Shown here one piece after another: positions 53,255-62,159 of a DNA stretch of 64,000 nucleotides. Origin of the DNA: Kribbella jiaozuonensis (GTDB taxonomy: Bacteria > Actinomycetota > Actinomycetes > Propionibacteriales > Kribbellaceae); contig NZ_SZPZ01000001.1 in the NCBI RefSeq assembly GCF_005233875.1, positions 2,170,001 through 2,234,000 of the forward strand. Reading direction: 5' to 3'. Positions within the stretch are counted from its first letter, which is position 1, and every line of letters begins with the position of its first letter. Position numbers and translations under genes: made by a program. The notes under the pieces are model-generated. The model was given only the letters and a program-made list of their open reading frames with translations, was not told the DNA's origin and did no database searches.

Positions 53255-54430
53255 GCTGAGCGTCTTGCCCACAGCGTTCTGCGACCAGATGAGACGCTGC
53301 ACTCCGGTCGGCAGCTTCGCCAGCGATGCAGCGGCGAACGGCATCAGCCGCAGTGCCAGCGGGCTGCCCGGGATGATCGTGCCCATCAACTTCGGACCGA
53401 TCCGCCGACTCTGGTCAACCAGCGGCCTGATGATCCGCTCGTAGCTCTTCAGCCCGGACGCCAGATCGTCGCGTGCCTTGGCCAGCTCGCCGGCGAGGAC
53501 GTACGCCGTGATGACGGCCAGACTGGTCCCGCCGCCGACCGCTGGGCCGGGGCAATAGCCGGCGTCGCCGACCAGTCCGATGCGGCCGGTGCTCCACGTG
53601 TCCAGGGTGATCTGTGCGATCGAGTCGAAGTAGAAGTCCTCGGCCGACTCCAGGTGCTCCAGCAGCTGGGGCACCTTCCAGCCGTAGTTGCTGAACTCCC
53701 TTACCAGCAAGGCCTTCTGCTCGTCCTTGTCGCGGTAGTCGTAGTGCAGCTCGTGCGGCGTACGGAACAGGAAGCCGCTGCGGGTCTGGCCGGTCTGGTG
53801 CACGCCGTAGATGCCGACGAGCTTGTCGACCGACAGATGCGCGAGGGTGTGGTTGCCGACGTCGAAGATGTCCGGCATCGAGAAGACGGCGAGGTAACCA
53901 CCGAGCCAGCGGCGCAGCGGTTCCTCCGGCCCGAACGCGAGGCGGCGTACGTTCGAGTGCAGGCCGTCGGCCCCGATGACCAGGTCGAACCGACGTTGTG
54001 TGCCGGAGTCGAAGGTGACGTCGACACCGCTGCCGTCGTCGTCCAGGCTCGCGATCGAATCGCCGAAGATGTACTCGGCCGAGTCGCGCGAGGCGTCGTA
54101 CAGGATCCTGGTCAGCTCGCCGCGGAGGATCTCCACGTGGCTGCTCGAGATCCCGGCGTACATCCGGCTGAGGTCGACCTCGACAGGGCGCCGGCCGAAC
54201 CGTTCCATCGTCATCGACTCGATCCGGGTGCGGGCCGCGTCGATCGCGTCCCAGCAGCCCATCCAGCGGGTCACCTCGGCGGCCGAGCTGAACAGGTCGA
54301 CGGCGTGACCGCCGAGGCCGTGCCGCAGCTCGGGCGTGCGCTCGACGATCGTCGGCTCGAAACCGTAGCGGTGCAACCAGTGCGCGAGCACCGGACCGGC
54401 CACGCTGCCACCCGAGATCAGGACCTTCAT
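53210..54430 (-). CDS. FAD-dependent monooxygenase
   Basis: 406-aa class A flavin hydroxylase. FAD-binding start VLISGGSVAGPVLAHWL (GxGxxG variant with Ser), the DG motif in LVIGADGLHSNVRRL and the GD motif in IGLVGDAGYCPGPAVGGGTSLA. Substrates are usually aromatics or antibiotics. Divergent from a TetR gene with two operator copies between them, so it is the likely TetR target. Confidence 0.92.
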   Translation of the reverse strand: MKVLISGGSVAGPVLAHWLHRYGFEPTIVERTPELRHGLGGHAVDLFSSAAEVTRWMGCWDAIDAARTRIESMTMERFGRRPVEVDLSRMYAGISSSHVEILRGELTRILYDASRDSAEYIFGDSIASLDDDGSGVDVTFDSGTQRRFDLVIGADGLHSNVRRLAFGPEEPLRRWLGGYLAVFSMPDIFDVGNHTLAHLSVDKLVGIYGVHQTGQTRSGFLFRTPHELHYDYRDKDEQKALLVREFSNYGWKVPQLLEHLESAEDFYFDSIAQITLDTWSTGRIGLVGDAGYCPGPAVGGGTSLAVITAYVLAGELAKARDDLASGLKSYERIIRPLVDQSRRIGPKLMGTIIPGSPLALRLMPFAAASLAKLPTGVQRLIWSQNAVGKTLSSVDLVQPQVGQAAA

Positions 54431-54445
54431 CGCGAACCCCCTTTT

Positions 54446-54471
54446 GTTTACTTAACGGAAGGTAAGCAAAC
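54446..54471. promoter_or_regulatory. TetR operator, copy 1
   Basis: Imperfect inverted repeat with arms GTTTACTTAAC and GGTAAGCAAAC around CGGA (9 of 11 positions symmetrical). It sits 15 bases from the monooxygenase start, so binding would block that promoter. Confidence 0.72.
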
Positions 54472-54492
54472 CCGCCCGGCGATGTCAATGGC

Positions 54493-54515
54493 TTACTTAC
54501 CGGAAGGTCAGTTAA
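54493..54515. promoter_or_regulatory. TetR operator, copy 2
   Basis: Second copy of the motif, TTACTTACC-GGAA-GGTCAGTTAA, sharing the core TTACTTAnCGGAAGGT with copy 1. It lies 10 bases before the tetR ATG, suggesting autorepression. Confidence 0.72.
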
Positions 54516-54525
54516 TCTTCGGGGT

Positions 54526-55068
54526 ATGCCGAGACAACGGACCGGGGACACCCGGGCGCGGATCCAGCAGGCCGCGCTGGACCTGTTCGCGGAGCAGGGC
54601 CTGCAGCAGACCAGCCTGCGCGATATCGCCGACCGGCTCGGGGTGACCAAGCCGGCGTTGTACTACCACTTCGCGTCCCGCGAGGATCTGCTGAACAGCC
54701 TGGTCGAGCCGTTGATCGCCGACTTCGAGGCGTACGCCGCCGCGCAGCAGGCCGCCGCGCCGATCGCGCCGCGCGAGCTCCTCGGCTCGTACTTCGACCT
54801 CGCCTACCGGCACCGCGCGCTGATCCAGCTCGCGATCCGCGACCTCTCGGTGCTGCACGAGCTCAAACTGGCCGAACGCTTCATCGAATGGCGTGGCGCG
54901 CTCGCGGAGCTGCTGATCGGCACGAACCCGTCGCTGTCGGATGTGGTGCGCTGCATGGTCGCACTGGGCGGCCTGTCGGACTGCGCGGTCATGCTCGACC
55001 ACGATCCGGTGTCGGAGTTGCGTGAGGCCGCGGTCGAAGCGGCGTACGACAGCCTCGGCCGGCCTTGA
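54526..55068 (+). CDS. TetR family repressor
   Basis: 180 aa. N-terminal helix-turn-helix 'IQQAALDLFAEQGLQQTSLRDIADRLGVTKPALYYHFASREDLL'; ligand domain follows. Divergent from the FAD monooxygenase with two operators between. Abuts the convergent DUF6703 gene with no gap. Confidence 0.94.
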   Translation: MPRQRTGDTRARIQQAALDLFAEQGLQQTSLRDIADRLGVTKPALYYHFASREDLLNSLVEPLIADFEAYAAAQQAAAPIAPRELLGSYFDLAYRHRALIQLAIRDLSVLHELKLAERFIEWRGALAELLIGTNPSLSDVVRCMVALGGLSDCAVMLDHDPVSELREAAVEAAYDSLGRP

Positions 55069-55365
55069 TCAGCCGTTTGCGATCCGCGACACGGCGAACA
55101 ACAGAATGACGAGAATCGAGAACAGCCGCAGGAACTTCGGCCCGCCCGTCACCGCCGGCCACGACAGGAATGCCAGCCACCCCAGCAACAACGCCAGCAG
55201 CACCAGCGCCGGCACTCCGATCACCACCGGAGCGAACACTCCGGCCAGTGCGAGCACCAGGGTGATCCCCGGCAACGTCAACTTCGGCGCGGCGTGCAGC
55301 TTTGCCACATACGGATAACTGACCTTCGTGATCCGCTGCCGCAACGGACTGCTGGGGGTGCTCAT
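55069..55365 (-). CDS. DUF6703 family membrane protein
   Basis: 98 aa. A basic cytoplasmic lead ('SPLRQRITKVSYPYVAKLH') is followed by two close hydrophobic helices (~34-64) and a third (~80-95). Matches the small DUF6703 proteins of actinobacteria; function unknown. Stop touches the TetR stop. Confidence 0.75.
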   Translation of the reverse strand: MSTPSSPLRQRITKVSYPYVAKLHAAPKLTLPGITLVLALAGVFAPVVIGVPALVLLALLLGWLAFLSWPAVTGGPKFLRLFSILVILLFAVSRIANG

Positions 55366-55386
55366 ACCTCTATTGTTCCAGGTCCT

Positions 55387-55692
55387 ATGGTTGGGCCCGT
55401 GTTCGTGGTGATCAGGTTCCGGGTGGCGGAGTCCTCGCAGGCCGAGTTCGCGGAGCGGGTGAAGGCCGCGGTCGACGTGCTTTCGCAGCAGAAGGGGTTC
55501 GTCTCGGCCCGGGTCGGCCGGAACGTCGACGACCCTGAGTTGCTGGCGCTGGACCTGGAGTTCGTGAACGTCGGGAGTTACCGGCGGGCGTTGTCGCCGT
55601 ACGACGTGAAAGTGGCCGCGGTGCCGCTGTTGTCGGAGGCGATCAACGAGCCGACGGCGTACGAGGACTGGCCCGGGGATTTGCTGACCTAG
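55387..55692 (+). CDS. Antibiotic biosynthesis monooxygenase-domain (ABM) protein
   Basis: 101-aa ferredoxin-like fold: 'FVVIRFRVAESSQAEFAERVKAAVDVLSQQKGFVSARVGRNVDDPELLAL'. Such proteins are small dimeric oxygenases or structural homologues; no heme or flavin motif. Similar ABM proteins adjoin glyS in several actinobacteria. ATG 55387 or GTG 55399. Confidence 0.8.
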   Translation: MVGPVFVVIRFRVAESSQAEFAERVKAAVDVLSQQKGFVSARVGRNVDDPELLALDLEFVNVGSYRRALSPYDVKVAAVPLLSEAINEPTAYEDWPGDLLT

Positions 55693-55773
55693 CACGGATT
55701 CGATGGCGGCCACCAAGGACCGATAGCCTGGACCTTTCCGTAGCTTCACCTGTGCCTGTTCTGGAGTCGAAAA

Positions 55774-57159
55774 GTGCCCGTGGAAACCGTCGATGCCGTC
55801 GTCAGCCTCAGCAAGCGGAGAGGCTTCGTGTATCCCTGCGGCGAGATCTACGGCGGTACCAAGTCGGCCTGGGACTACGGACCGCTCGGGGTCGAGCTGA
55901 AGAACAACGTCCGGACCCAGTGGTGGCGGACGATGGTGACCGGCCGCGACGACATCGTCGGCCTCGACTCCTCGGTGATCCTGCCGACCCAGGTCTGGGA
56001 GGCCTCCGGCCACCTGGCCGAGTTCGTCGACCCGCTGACCGAGTGCCAGTCCTGCCACAAGCGGTTCCGCGACGACCACCTCCGCGAGGACTTCGCCCGC
56101 CGGAAGAACAAGGGCGTCGACGACGTCAAGCTGGCCGAGATCGCCTGCCCGAACTGCGGTAACAAGGGCACGTTCACCGAGCCGCGGATGTTCAACGGCC
56201 TGCTGAAGACCTACCTCGGCCCGGTCGAGTCCGAGGAGGGCCTGCACTACCTCCGCCCGGAGACCGCGCAGGGCATCTTCATCAACTTCGCGAACGTGAT
56301 GGGCACCGCCCGGAAGAAGCCGCCGTTCGGTATCGCCCAGGTCGGCAAGAGCTTCCGCAACGAGATCACGCCGGGCAACTTCATCTTCCGGACCCGCGAG
56401 TTCGAGCAGATGGAGATGGAGTTCTTCGTCGAGCCCGGCACCGACGAGGACTGGCACGAGTACTGGCTGAAGGCCCGCTGGGACTGGTACACCGGCCTCG
56501 GTCTGAACCCGGACAACATGCGGTTCTACGAGCACCCGAAGGAGAAGCTGAGCCACTACTCGAAGCGCACCGTCGACATCGAGTATCGGTTCAACTTCGG
56601 CGGCAAGGAGTTCGACGAGCTCGAGGGCATCGCGAACCGCACCGACTTCGACCTGTCCACACACTCCAAGCACTCCGGCGCCGACCTGTCGTACTTCGAC
56701 CAGGAGAAGGGCGAGCGCTGGACGCCGTACGTGATCGAGCCCGCGGCCGGCCTCACCCGCAACGTGCTCGCGTTCCTGCTCGACGCGTACACCGAGGACG
56801 AGGCCCCGAACGCGAAGGGCGGGGTGGACAAGCGCACGGTACTGCGGTTCGACCCGCGGCTCGCGCCGGTCAAGGCCGCCGTACTCCCGCTGTCCCGCAA
56901 CGCGGATCTGTCGCCGAAGGCGCGTGATCTCGCCGCCGAGCTGCGGAAGAGCTGGAACGTCGACTTCGACGACGCCGGCGCGATCGGGCGGCGGTACCGG
57001 CGACAGGACGAGATCGGTACGCCGTACTGCATCACCGTCGACTTCGACACGCTCGAGGACCAGGCCGTGACGATCCGGGAGCGCGACTCGATGAAGCAGG
57101 AGCGGGTCGCGTTGACCGAGGTCACCGGGTACCTCGCGCAGCACCTGGTGGGTTGCTGA
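55774..57159 (+). CDS. glyS: Glycyl-tRNA synthetase
   Basis: 461-aa homodimeric (alpha2) class II enzyme charging tRNA-Gly. '[29 protein letters not shown]' (motif 1 region), the zinc-site Cys pairs CQSC and CPNCG, '[13 protein letters not shown]', motif 2 '[25 protein letters not shown]' and motif 3 '[14 protein letters not shown]' are intact; anticodon-binding domain at the C-terminus. GTG start. No T-box is visible in the 81-base gap upstream. Confidence 0.97.
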   Translation: MPVETVDAVVSLSKRRGFVYPCGEIYGGTKSAWDYGPLGVELKNNVRTQWWRTMVTGRDDIVGLDSSVILPTQVWEASGHLAEFVDPLTECQSCHKRFRDDHLREDFARRKNKGVDDVKLAEIACPNCGNKGTFTEPRMFNGLLKTYLGPVESEEGLHYLRPETAQGIFINFANVMGTARKKPPFGIAQVGKSFRNEITPGNFIFRTREFEQMEMEFFVEPGTDEDWHEYWLKARWDWYTGLGLNPDNMRFYEHPKEKLSHYSKRTVDIEYRFNFGGKEFDELEGIANRTDFDLSTHSKHSGADLSYFDQEKGERWTPYVIEPAAGLTRNVLAFLLDAYTEDEAPNAKGGVDKRTVLRFDPRLAPVKAAVLPLSRNADLSPKARDLAAELRKSWNVDFDDAGAIGRRYRRQDEIGTPYCITVDFDTLEDQAVTIRERDSMKQERVALTEVTGYLAQHLVGC

Positions 57160-57161
57160 GG

Positions 57162-57842
57162 ATGAGGCTGTCGCGGGATCGGGTTCGCTTCGGGCTGGCC
57201 GTCTTCGGGTTGTCTGCGCTGGCGGTGTTCTTGTTGTCTGCTTGCTCGGACAGCAAGCCTTCGGCCGGGAGCTCGCCGTCCGCGTCTTCCTCCGCCAGCG
57301 CGCCGTCCAGCGCCCCGATCCCGACCGCTTCTACGCCTTCGCTGACCCCGCTGCCGACGCCGTCGAAGCCGTGGCCGACGCCGAAGGTGACAGGCGAGCC
57401 GGCCGACGACGCTCCGCTGGCGTCGCGGATCACCTTCGCGATCTCCAAGCAGGCGCAGATCGCGGCCGGCAAGGCAGCCACCACGACGGTGAAGTGCCCC
57501 GGCATCGACAAGGTCGAGACCGCGGGCCAGCACGAGCTCACGTGCACTGTCACGTACGCCGGGAAGTCGTACAGCGGCACGTTGACGGTCGACGCGAAGC
57601 AGTACTCGGCGTCGTACAAGTTCACGTCGGACTCGGTCGCGATCGTTCGCGCGAAGGTCGTCGACGCCGTGCAGCGGTCGGCCGCCGATGCCGCGAAGGT
57701 CACCTGCACGATGGATGATGTTGCCGTGGTCAAGCATTCCGACGCGGGGATCGCGTGCGACGTGACGACGACGGCGAACGCCGTACAGCCTTATAAAGCA
57801 CAGGTTTCCGGCAACGGCCAGGTGCTGGTGGCGAAGGCCTGA
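57162..57842 (+). CDS. Lipoprotein of unknown function with repeated DUF4333-like units
   Basis: 226 aa. Lipoprotein signal ending FLLSAC; a Ser/Pro-rich linker (~33-80); then two similar units, each with a Cys pair and pattern 'TTTVKCPG..KVETAGQHELTCTVTYAG' and 'DAAKVTCTMDDVAVVKHSDAGIACDVT', resembling DUF4333-type extracellular domains with a disulfide each. Located between glyS and dusB, sharing one base with the dusB start. Confidence 0.72.
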   Translation: MRLSRDRVRFGLAVFGLSALAVFLLSACSDSKPSAGSSPSASSSASAPSSAPIPTASTPSLTPLPTPSKPWPTPKVTGEPADDAPLASRITFAISKQAQIAAGKAATTTVKCPGIDKVETAGQHELTCTVTYAGKSYSGTLTVDAKQYSASYKFTSDSVAIVRAKVVDAVQRSAADAAKVTCTMDDVAVVKHSDAGIACDVTTTANAVQPYKAQVSGNGQVLVAKA

Positions 57843-58963
57843 TGTTGCAGCTGGGCGGGCTCACGATCGACACGCCGGTGGTGCTGGCGCCGATGGCCGG
57901 GATCACCAACGCGGCGTACCGGCAGCTGTGCGCGGAGCAAGGTGCGGGGCTCTACGTCTGCGAGATGATCACGTCCCGCGGGATCGTCGAGGGTGACCAG
58001 AAGTCGTTGGACATGCTGACGTTCGCCGACTCCGAGACGGTGCGGTCGGTGCAGCTCTACGGCGTCGACCCGGTCTACATCGGGCGTGCTGTGCAGATCC
58101 TTTGTGATGCCTACGGTGTCGCGCACATCGATCTGAACTTCGGCTGCCCGGTCCCGAAGGTGACGCGTAAGGGCGGCGGTGCCGCACTGCCGTGGAAGCG
58201 GAACCTGCTCGGCGCGATCCTCCGCTCCGCGGTCCACGCGGCGACGCCGTACGGCATCCCTGTCACGATGAAGACGCGGATCGGGATCGACCACTCGCAC
58301 CAGACGTACTTGGATGCCGGGCGGATCGCCGAGGAGTCGGGCGCGGCCGCGATCGGTCTGCACGGGCGTACGGCGGCACAGGCCTACTCCGGTCAGGCGG
58401 ACTGGTCGACGATCGCCGCGCTGGTGGAGCACGTATCGATTCCCGTGCTGGGGAACGGCGACATCTGGGAAGCCGGTGACGCCCTCCGGATGGTCGCCGA
58501 GACAGGCTGCGCCGGGGTGATTGTCGGGCGCGGGTGTTTGGGGCGCCCGTGGTTGTTCCGGGATCTTGCTGTGGCGTTTGGTGGCGGCGAGGCGCTGAAC
58601 CTGCCGACGCTCGGCGAAGTCGCCGTCGTGATGCGCCGCCACGCTGAGCTGCTGGCCGAGCTCATGGGCGAGCAGCGCGGGCTACGCGACTTCCGCAAGC
58701 ACGTCCCCTGGTACCTGAAGGGTTTCCCCGCCGGCGGCGAACTCCGCGCCGCCCTGGGCATGGTCGACACCCTCACCCACCTGGACGAACTCCTAGCCCA
58801 ACTAGACCCCATCGTCCCCTTCCCAGTAGCCGAACTAGGCGCCCCCCGAGGCCGCCAAGGCAGCCCCCGAGACCACGTCGTCCTACCCCAAGGCTGGCTA
58901 GACGACACCGACGGCCTGTCCACGGATCTAGCCGAAGCCGAGATCGGCGTCTCCGGCGGCTAA
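57842..58963 (+). CDS. dusB: tRNA-dihydrouridine synthase
   Basis: 373-aa FMN enzyme reducing uridines in tRNA. 'VVLAPMAGITNAAYRQLC', 'DLNFGCPVPKVTRKGGGAALPW' with the catalytic Cys, 'VTMKTRIGI', 'IGLHGRTAAQAYSGQADW' and 'GNGDIW' define a DusB-type protein. From about codon 300 codon choice shifts strongly to A-ending codons (CTA, CCA, CGA, CAA) although the protein still reads sensibly. Confidence 0.95.
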   Translation: MLQLGGLTIDTPVVLAPMAGITNAAYRQLCAEQGAGLYVCEMITSRGIVEGDQKSLDMLTFADSETVRSVQLYGVDPVYIGRAVQILCDAYGVAHIDLNFGCPVPKVTRKGGGAALPWKRNLLGAILRSAVHAATPYGIPVTMKTRIGIDHSHQTYLDAGRIAEESGAAAIGLHGRTAAQAYSGQADWSTIAALVEHVSIPVLGNGDIWEAGDALRMVAETGCAGVIVGRGCLGRPWLFRDLAVAFGGGEALNLPTLGEVAVVMRRHAELLAELMGEQRGLRDFRKHVPWYLKGFPAGGELRAALGMVDTLTHLDELLAQLDPIVPFPVAELGAPRGRQGSPRDHVVLPQGWLDDTDGLSTDLAEAEIGVSGG

Positions 58964-58990
58964 CAGCTGAAGGACACCGGCCAAAGGACA

Positions 58991-59030
58991 CCGCTTCGCG
59001 GCGACTGGTCGATTGGCCGCCTTCGGCGGC
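58991..59030 (+). terminator. Paired short hairpins after dusB
   Basis: CCGC-TTC-GCGG (58991-59001) and GCCGC-CTTCG-GCGGC (59016-59030) are two tetraloop-like hairpins 28-67 bases past the dusB stop, the likely 3' end of the glyS-dusB transcript. Confidence 0.55.
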
Positions 59031-59135
59031 GCGGATCGTGCTCCGGCCGACCCATCTGGTGCAGATGATCGCCGGTTCGCCGGACCGCTCTCATCGGATG
59101 AGGACGAAGGCGATCGCCAGGGCGGATGTTGACTT

Positions 59136-59311
59136 CCCGCCCACCCACTCAAATGTGGTGAGGGACGGTGTGATTGCCGGCGTGTGGTTGCCCGCCCGCC
59201 CACCCAAATGAGGTGGGGGAGCACGTCGTGTCTGGCGTGAGGGTGGCTGCCCGGCTGCCCACCACCATGTGGTTGGGAGGATGCGGTGTCGTTCGAGTGA
59301 GCGTGGTTTCC
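59136..59311. repeat. Three imperfect tandem repeats of ~58 bp
   Basis: Units start at 59136, 59191 and 59250, each opening CCCGCC/CCCGGC-type sequence, then CCCAC...ATG(T/A)GGT(G/T)(G/A)GGG, and ending in GTG-rich sequence. Each contains a small inverted repeat such as CCCACC-N-GGTGGG able to form a hairpin. They occupy the middle of the 465-base gap between dusB and the PPOX gene, which otherwise holds only the dusB hairpins. No coding capacity is convincing. Confidence 0.65.
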
Positions 59312-59428
59312 TCCCGCGCTCGACCCTGGAACGCGCCAGGACTGTTGCCTCCGAGCCGCCGGCCAGTGGGGCTAACGCATCGACGCCTGCCAGGATCTAG
59401 ATGCTGAGGGCAACTACCTGTCGACTGG

Positions 59429-59812
59429 TCAGCTCATGCCGACCGTCTGGTGGTCGGGTTCTACGACGATGACGACCCGCTCGTGGTCGGGGGGGTACTT
59501 GATGTCTATGTACTTCGCGACCAGCTGGTCGATGATCGCCCATGCCTCGTCGCCCTCGATCCACTCGACGGCCCGGCCGCGGATGGCGATCGGTTCGAAG
59601 GGGTTGTCGGCGGGGACGATCGAGAGAGCTAGGCGGGGATCGCGGCGTAGGTTGCGGGCTTTCTGCATGCCGGGGCCGGTGAAGAAGACGATGTGGTTGC
59701 CTCGGGTGCCGGCGTACACCGGGGTGCTGTGGGGGGAGCCGTCGGGGAGGGTTGTTGCTAGGTGGGCGAAGGCGGGGCCGGCTAGGACGCGGCGGATGGT
59801 GGGGTCGAGCAT
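59429..59812 (-). CDS. PPOX-class F420-type oxidoreductase
   Basis: 127-aa split-barrel protein: 'AHLATTLPDGSPHSTPVYAG', 'GMQKARNLRRDPRLALSIV', 'IRGRAVEWIEGDEAWAIIDQLVAKY'. Second PPOX protein in the window, not closely similar to the one at 6189-6605 except in the binding motif KARNLRRDPR. Follows the epimerase gene by 12 bases, probably cotranscribed. Confidence 0.87.
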   Translation of the reverse strand: MLDPTIRRVLAGPAFAHLATTLPDGSPHSTPVYAGTRGNHIVFFTGPGMQKARNLRRDPRLALSIVPADNPFEPIAIRGRAVEWIEGDEAWAIIDQLVAKYIDIKYPPDHERVVIVVEPDHQTVGMS

Positions 59813-59824
59813 GGGTGAGGCCTT

Positions 59825-60706
59825 TCAGCGTGGGTTGGTGGTGCGCCAGGTGATGTAGTGGGCGACGGCTTCGGGGAAGGTGAAGGTGGGGGTGAAGCCG
59901 GTCTCCGTTGTCAGGCGGGTGATGTCTAGGTGTGGACTGGTTTCGCCGCCGGGCTCGACGGAGAGCTGGTCGGCGGCGTCGGCGTACGTGAAGGGGGTGC
60001 CGCTGGAGACGTTGTAGGTGGTGTGGTTGAGGACCTCGGCATTGACCAGGGACGCGATCGCGCGGCCCATGTCCGGCGCGTAGCACCAGTCGCCGCCGGT
60101 GTCGGCGGGTAGGGGAGTGGGGGTCTCGCCGCGGAGTACGGCGCTGACGTACGGCGGGATCGGGCTGAAGATCGACTCCGGGTCCATCAGCGGGCCCCAG
60201 GTCGAGCCGATGCGGAGCACGATCGGGTGGATGCCGGTTCCGGCGAGGCTGTGGGTCGTCACGGGCTCGACGGCCTTCTTGAAGGCGACGATCAGGTGCG
60301 GGAGGTCGGCGGTCGGGAGCGGGAGGCCTTCGTGCCAAGGGCTTTCGTCCTGCCCGATGTACACCCCGATGCTGCTGGCGACCGCAAACCGCCGTACGCC
60401 CCACGTCCGCGCCGCATCCAGCGCGTTGAGCAACCCGACGGTGTCGTGGCGGAAGTACGCGACCGGATCCTCGGCAGGAATGCTCCCCGCGAGATGCACG
60501 ATGTCGCTGATCGCGTACCGATCGCCGAGCTCGAGGAAGGCGGACCGGTCGGTGACGTCGAGCTGCTCGACGACGACCTTGCCGTCCAGGAACGAAGGGG
60601 CATCGGTACGCCGGTGGGACGTGATGACGACCTCGTGCCCGAGGTCGAGGAGGGCGCGGGCGGTGTGGGCGCCGATCATGCCGAGCCCACCGGTGACGAG
60701 AATCAT
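59825..60706 (-). CDS. NAD-dependent epimerase/dehydratase
   Basis: 293-aa extended SDR. Cofactor motif [16 protein letters not shown], '[14 protein letters not shown]', and a divergent active site: the usual YxxxK Tyr is not obvious, with '[14 protein letters not shown]' in its place, so catalytic competence is uncertain. Substrate unknown; divergent from the regulator of the hydrolase operon across 142 bases. Confidence 0.85.
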   Translation of the reverse strand: MILVTGGLGMIGAHTARALLDLGHEVVITSHRRTDAPSFLDGKVVVEQLDVTDRSAFLELGDRYAISDIVHLAGSIPAEDPVAYFRHDTVGLLNALDAARTWGVRRFAVASSIGVYIGQDESPWHEGLPLPTADLPHLIVAFKKAVEPVTTHSLAGTGIHPIVLRIGSTWGPLMDPESIFSPIPPYVSAVLRGETPTPLPADTGGDWCYAPDMGRAIASLVNAEVLNHTTYNVSSGTPFTYADAADQLSVEPGGETSPHLDITRLTTETGFTPTFTFPEAVAHYITWRTTNPR

Positions 60707-60822
60707 GCCCGCGACGCTAAGACCGCGAAGACGTCCACTGCTTGAACGAATCCCGCACGATCCCTTGACCCGACCCCCGAAATCAGGGGACGTTAGACGG
60801 CATTGGATTTACGAATCACTTC

Positions 60823-60835
60823 CGAACCTGGTTCG
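60823..60835. promoter_or_regulatory. Inverted repeat CGAAC-CTG-GTTCG before regulator gene
   Basis: A perfect 5-bp inverted repeat around 3 bases, 13 bases upstream of the regulator's GTG, overlapping where its promoter or leader should be; candidate autoregulatory site. Confidence 0.4.
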
Positions 60836-60848
60836 TTGAAGGAGTGTC

Positions 60849-62159
60849 GTGGGCATCGTGATCGGCGTCGTCAGGCACGCGACCCACCACGAGTTGTACC
60901 ACGAAGCGGCCCGCACGCTCGGCGGTGTCGACCTCGAGTGGGTCAGCTACGACCACGAGGACGAGATCCGGGACAAGGTCGCCGAGTTCCTCAGCACGAC
61001 GCGACTCGACGGCTTCCTCGCCGGACCGGTCCCGTACGCCGCGAGCCGCGAACTGCTGCCGCCCGGGCTCCCGGTCGGCGTGATCCGTTCGTCGGCGCTC
61101 GATCTGACGCTCGCGCTGTACCGCGCCCAAGAACGCGGTTGGGGTCCGACACCGGTCAGCATCGACACGTTCCCGGCCGAAGCGGTCGAAGCGGTGGCGA
61201 GTGCACTGGACCTCGACCAGGACCAGATCGATTGTTTGCCCTACGCACCGACCCAGACCGTGGACGAGATCGTCGACTTCCACCGTTCGGTATACCAAAA
61301 GTTCGGCGACCGCAGCTACGTGATCAGCGGCCGCGCCGCGGTCCGCGAGCAGCTGGACGGGCAGCTCCGGATCATGAGCGGTATGCCGGTGCCGGCCACG
61401 ATTCGCACCGAGCTGCACGAGCTCGCGCTCAGGATCGAATCCGAGCGTGCCAGCGCCCAGCGGTTCGCCGCCGGTGTCTTCCTCATCGACCGATCGGCGG
61501 ACGTCGAACGCGCCCGGATCGGGCTGATGAACCACCTGCTCAACACCCCGGAATTCGCCGGCGCCTGGATCGAGAACCGCGGGCGCCGCGGTGTCGTCGT
61601 CTTCGCCCACAAGGCGTTGTTCGAGCGCATCACCCGCAACTGGGTCGCCGTACCCGCGCTGGCCGAGGCCGCCGCAGCGCTCGGCGCACAGATCTCCGCC
61701 GGCTTCGGCGTCGGCGTGTCCGCGCGCAACTGCGTCCTCCTCGCCGAGCAAGCCGCCGCGCGTGCCGAGCTATCCGAAGAACCCTGTGCGTACCTCTTCG
61801 AGGACAGCGGCGTCGTCATCGGCCCGATGGGCCCGGCCGGCGAAGCGCTCCGGTTCTCGTACCGCGAGCACGGTGAAGAGGTCGAACAACTGGCGAAGTA
61901 CGTCGGTCTGAGCGCGACCACCGTGTCACGGCTGGCCGCGCTGGACCACGAACTCCAAGGCCGCACGCTCTCGCCCGGAGAGCTTGCCGGTCATCTCGGC
62001 ATCACGGATCAGAGCGGACGCCGTCTCGTCCGCACCCTCGACGCAGGCGGCCTGGTGAGCGTCGAGGGCACCGCCCAGCACCACCCCAAAGGACGCCCGA
62101 CGCGTCTCTACCGACTGCGCATCGTCCAAGCGCTGGAGAACCGAGAGGAACGCTCTTGA
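60849..62159 (+). CDS. Transcriptional regulator with GGDEF-like middle domain and C-terminal HTH
   Basis: 436 aa. N-terminal ~160 residues form a PrpR-like receptor fold without phosphorylation Asp. The middle ~220-345 contains 'GVFLIDRSADVERARIGLMN' and 'GAQISAGFGVGVSARNCVLLAEQAAARAE', a pattern seen in GGDEF/GTP-cyclohydrolase-III-like domains but lacking the GG(D/E)EF signature. The C-terminal ~90 residues hold winged helices ('LAKYVGLSATTVSRLAALDHEL'; 'LAGHLGITDQSGRRLVRTLDAGGLV'). GTG start with AAGGAG. Heads an operon of hydrolases and a SelA-like enzyme. Confidence 0.72.
   Translation: MGIVIGVVRHATHHELYHEAARTLGGVDLEWVSYDHEDEIRDKVAEFLSTTRLDGFLAGPVPYAASRELLPPGLPVGVIRSSALDLTLALYRAQERGWGPTPVSIDTFPAEAVEAVASALDLDQDQIDCLPYAPTQTVDEIVDFHRSVYQKFGDRSYVISGRAAVREQLDGQLRIMSGMPVPATIRTELHELALRIESERASAQRFAAGVFLIDRSADVERARIGLMNHLLNTPEFAGAWIENRGRRGVVVFAHKALFERITRNWVAVPALAEAAAALGAQISAGFGVGVSARNCVLLAEQAAARAELSEEPCAYLFEDSGVVIGPMGPAGEALRFSYREHGEEVEQLAKYVGLSATTVSRLAALDHELQGRTLSPGELAGHLGITDQSGRRLVRTLDAGGLVSVEGTAQHHPKGRPTRLYRLRIVQALENREERS

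Noticed and set aside
55693..55773. T-box or other riboswitch before glyS
   Set aside because: The gap is only 81 bases with no specifier-loop or antiterminator-like structure.
59174..59407. 77-codon frame in the tandem-repeat gap
   Set aside because: It runs through the repeats, lacks a ribosome site and family features, and its composition follows the repeats.
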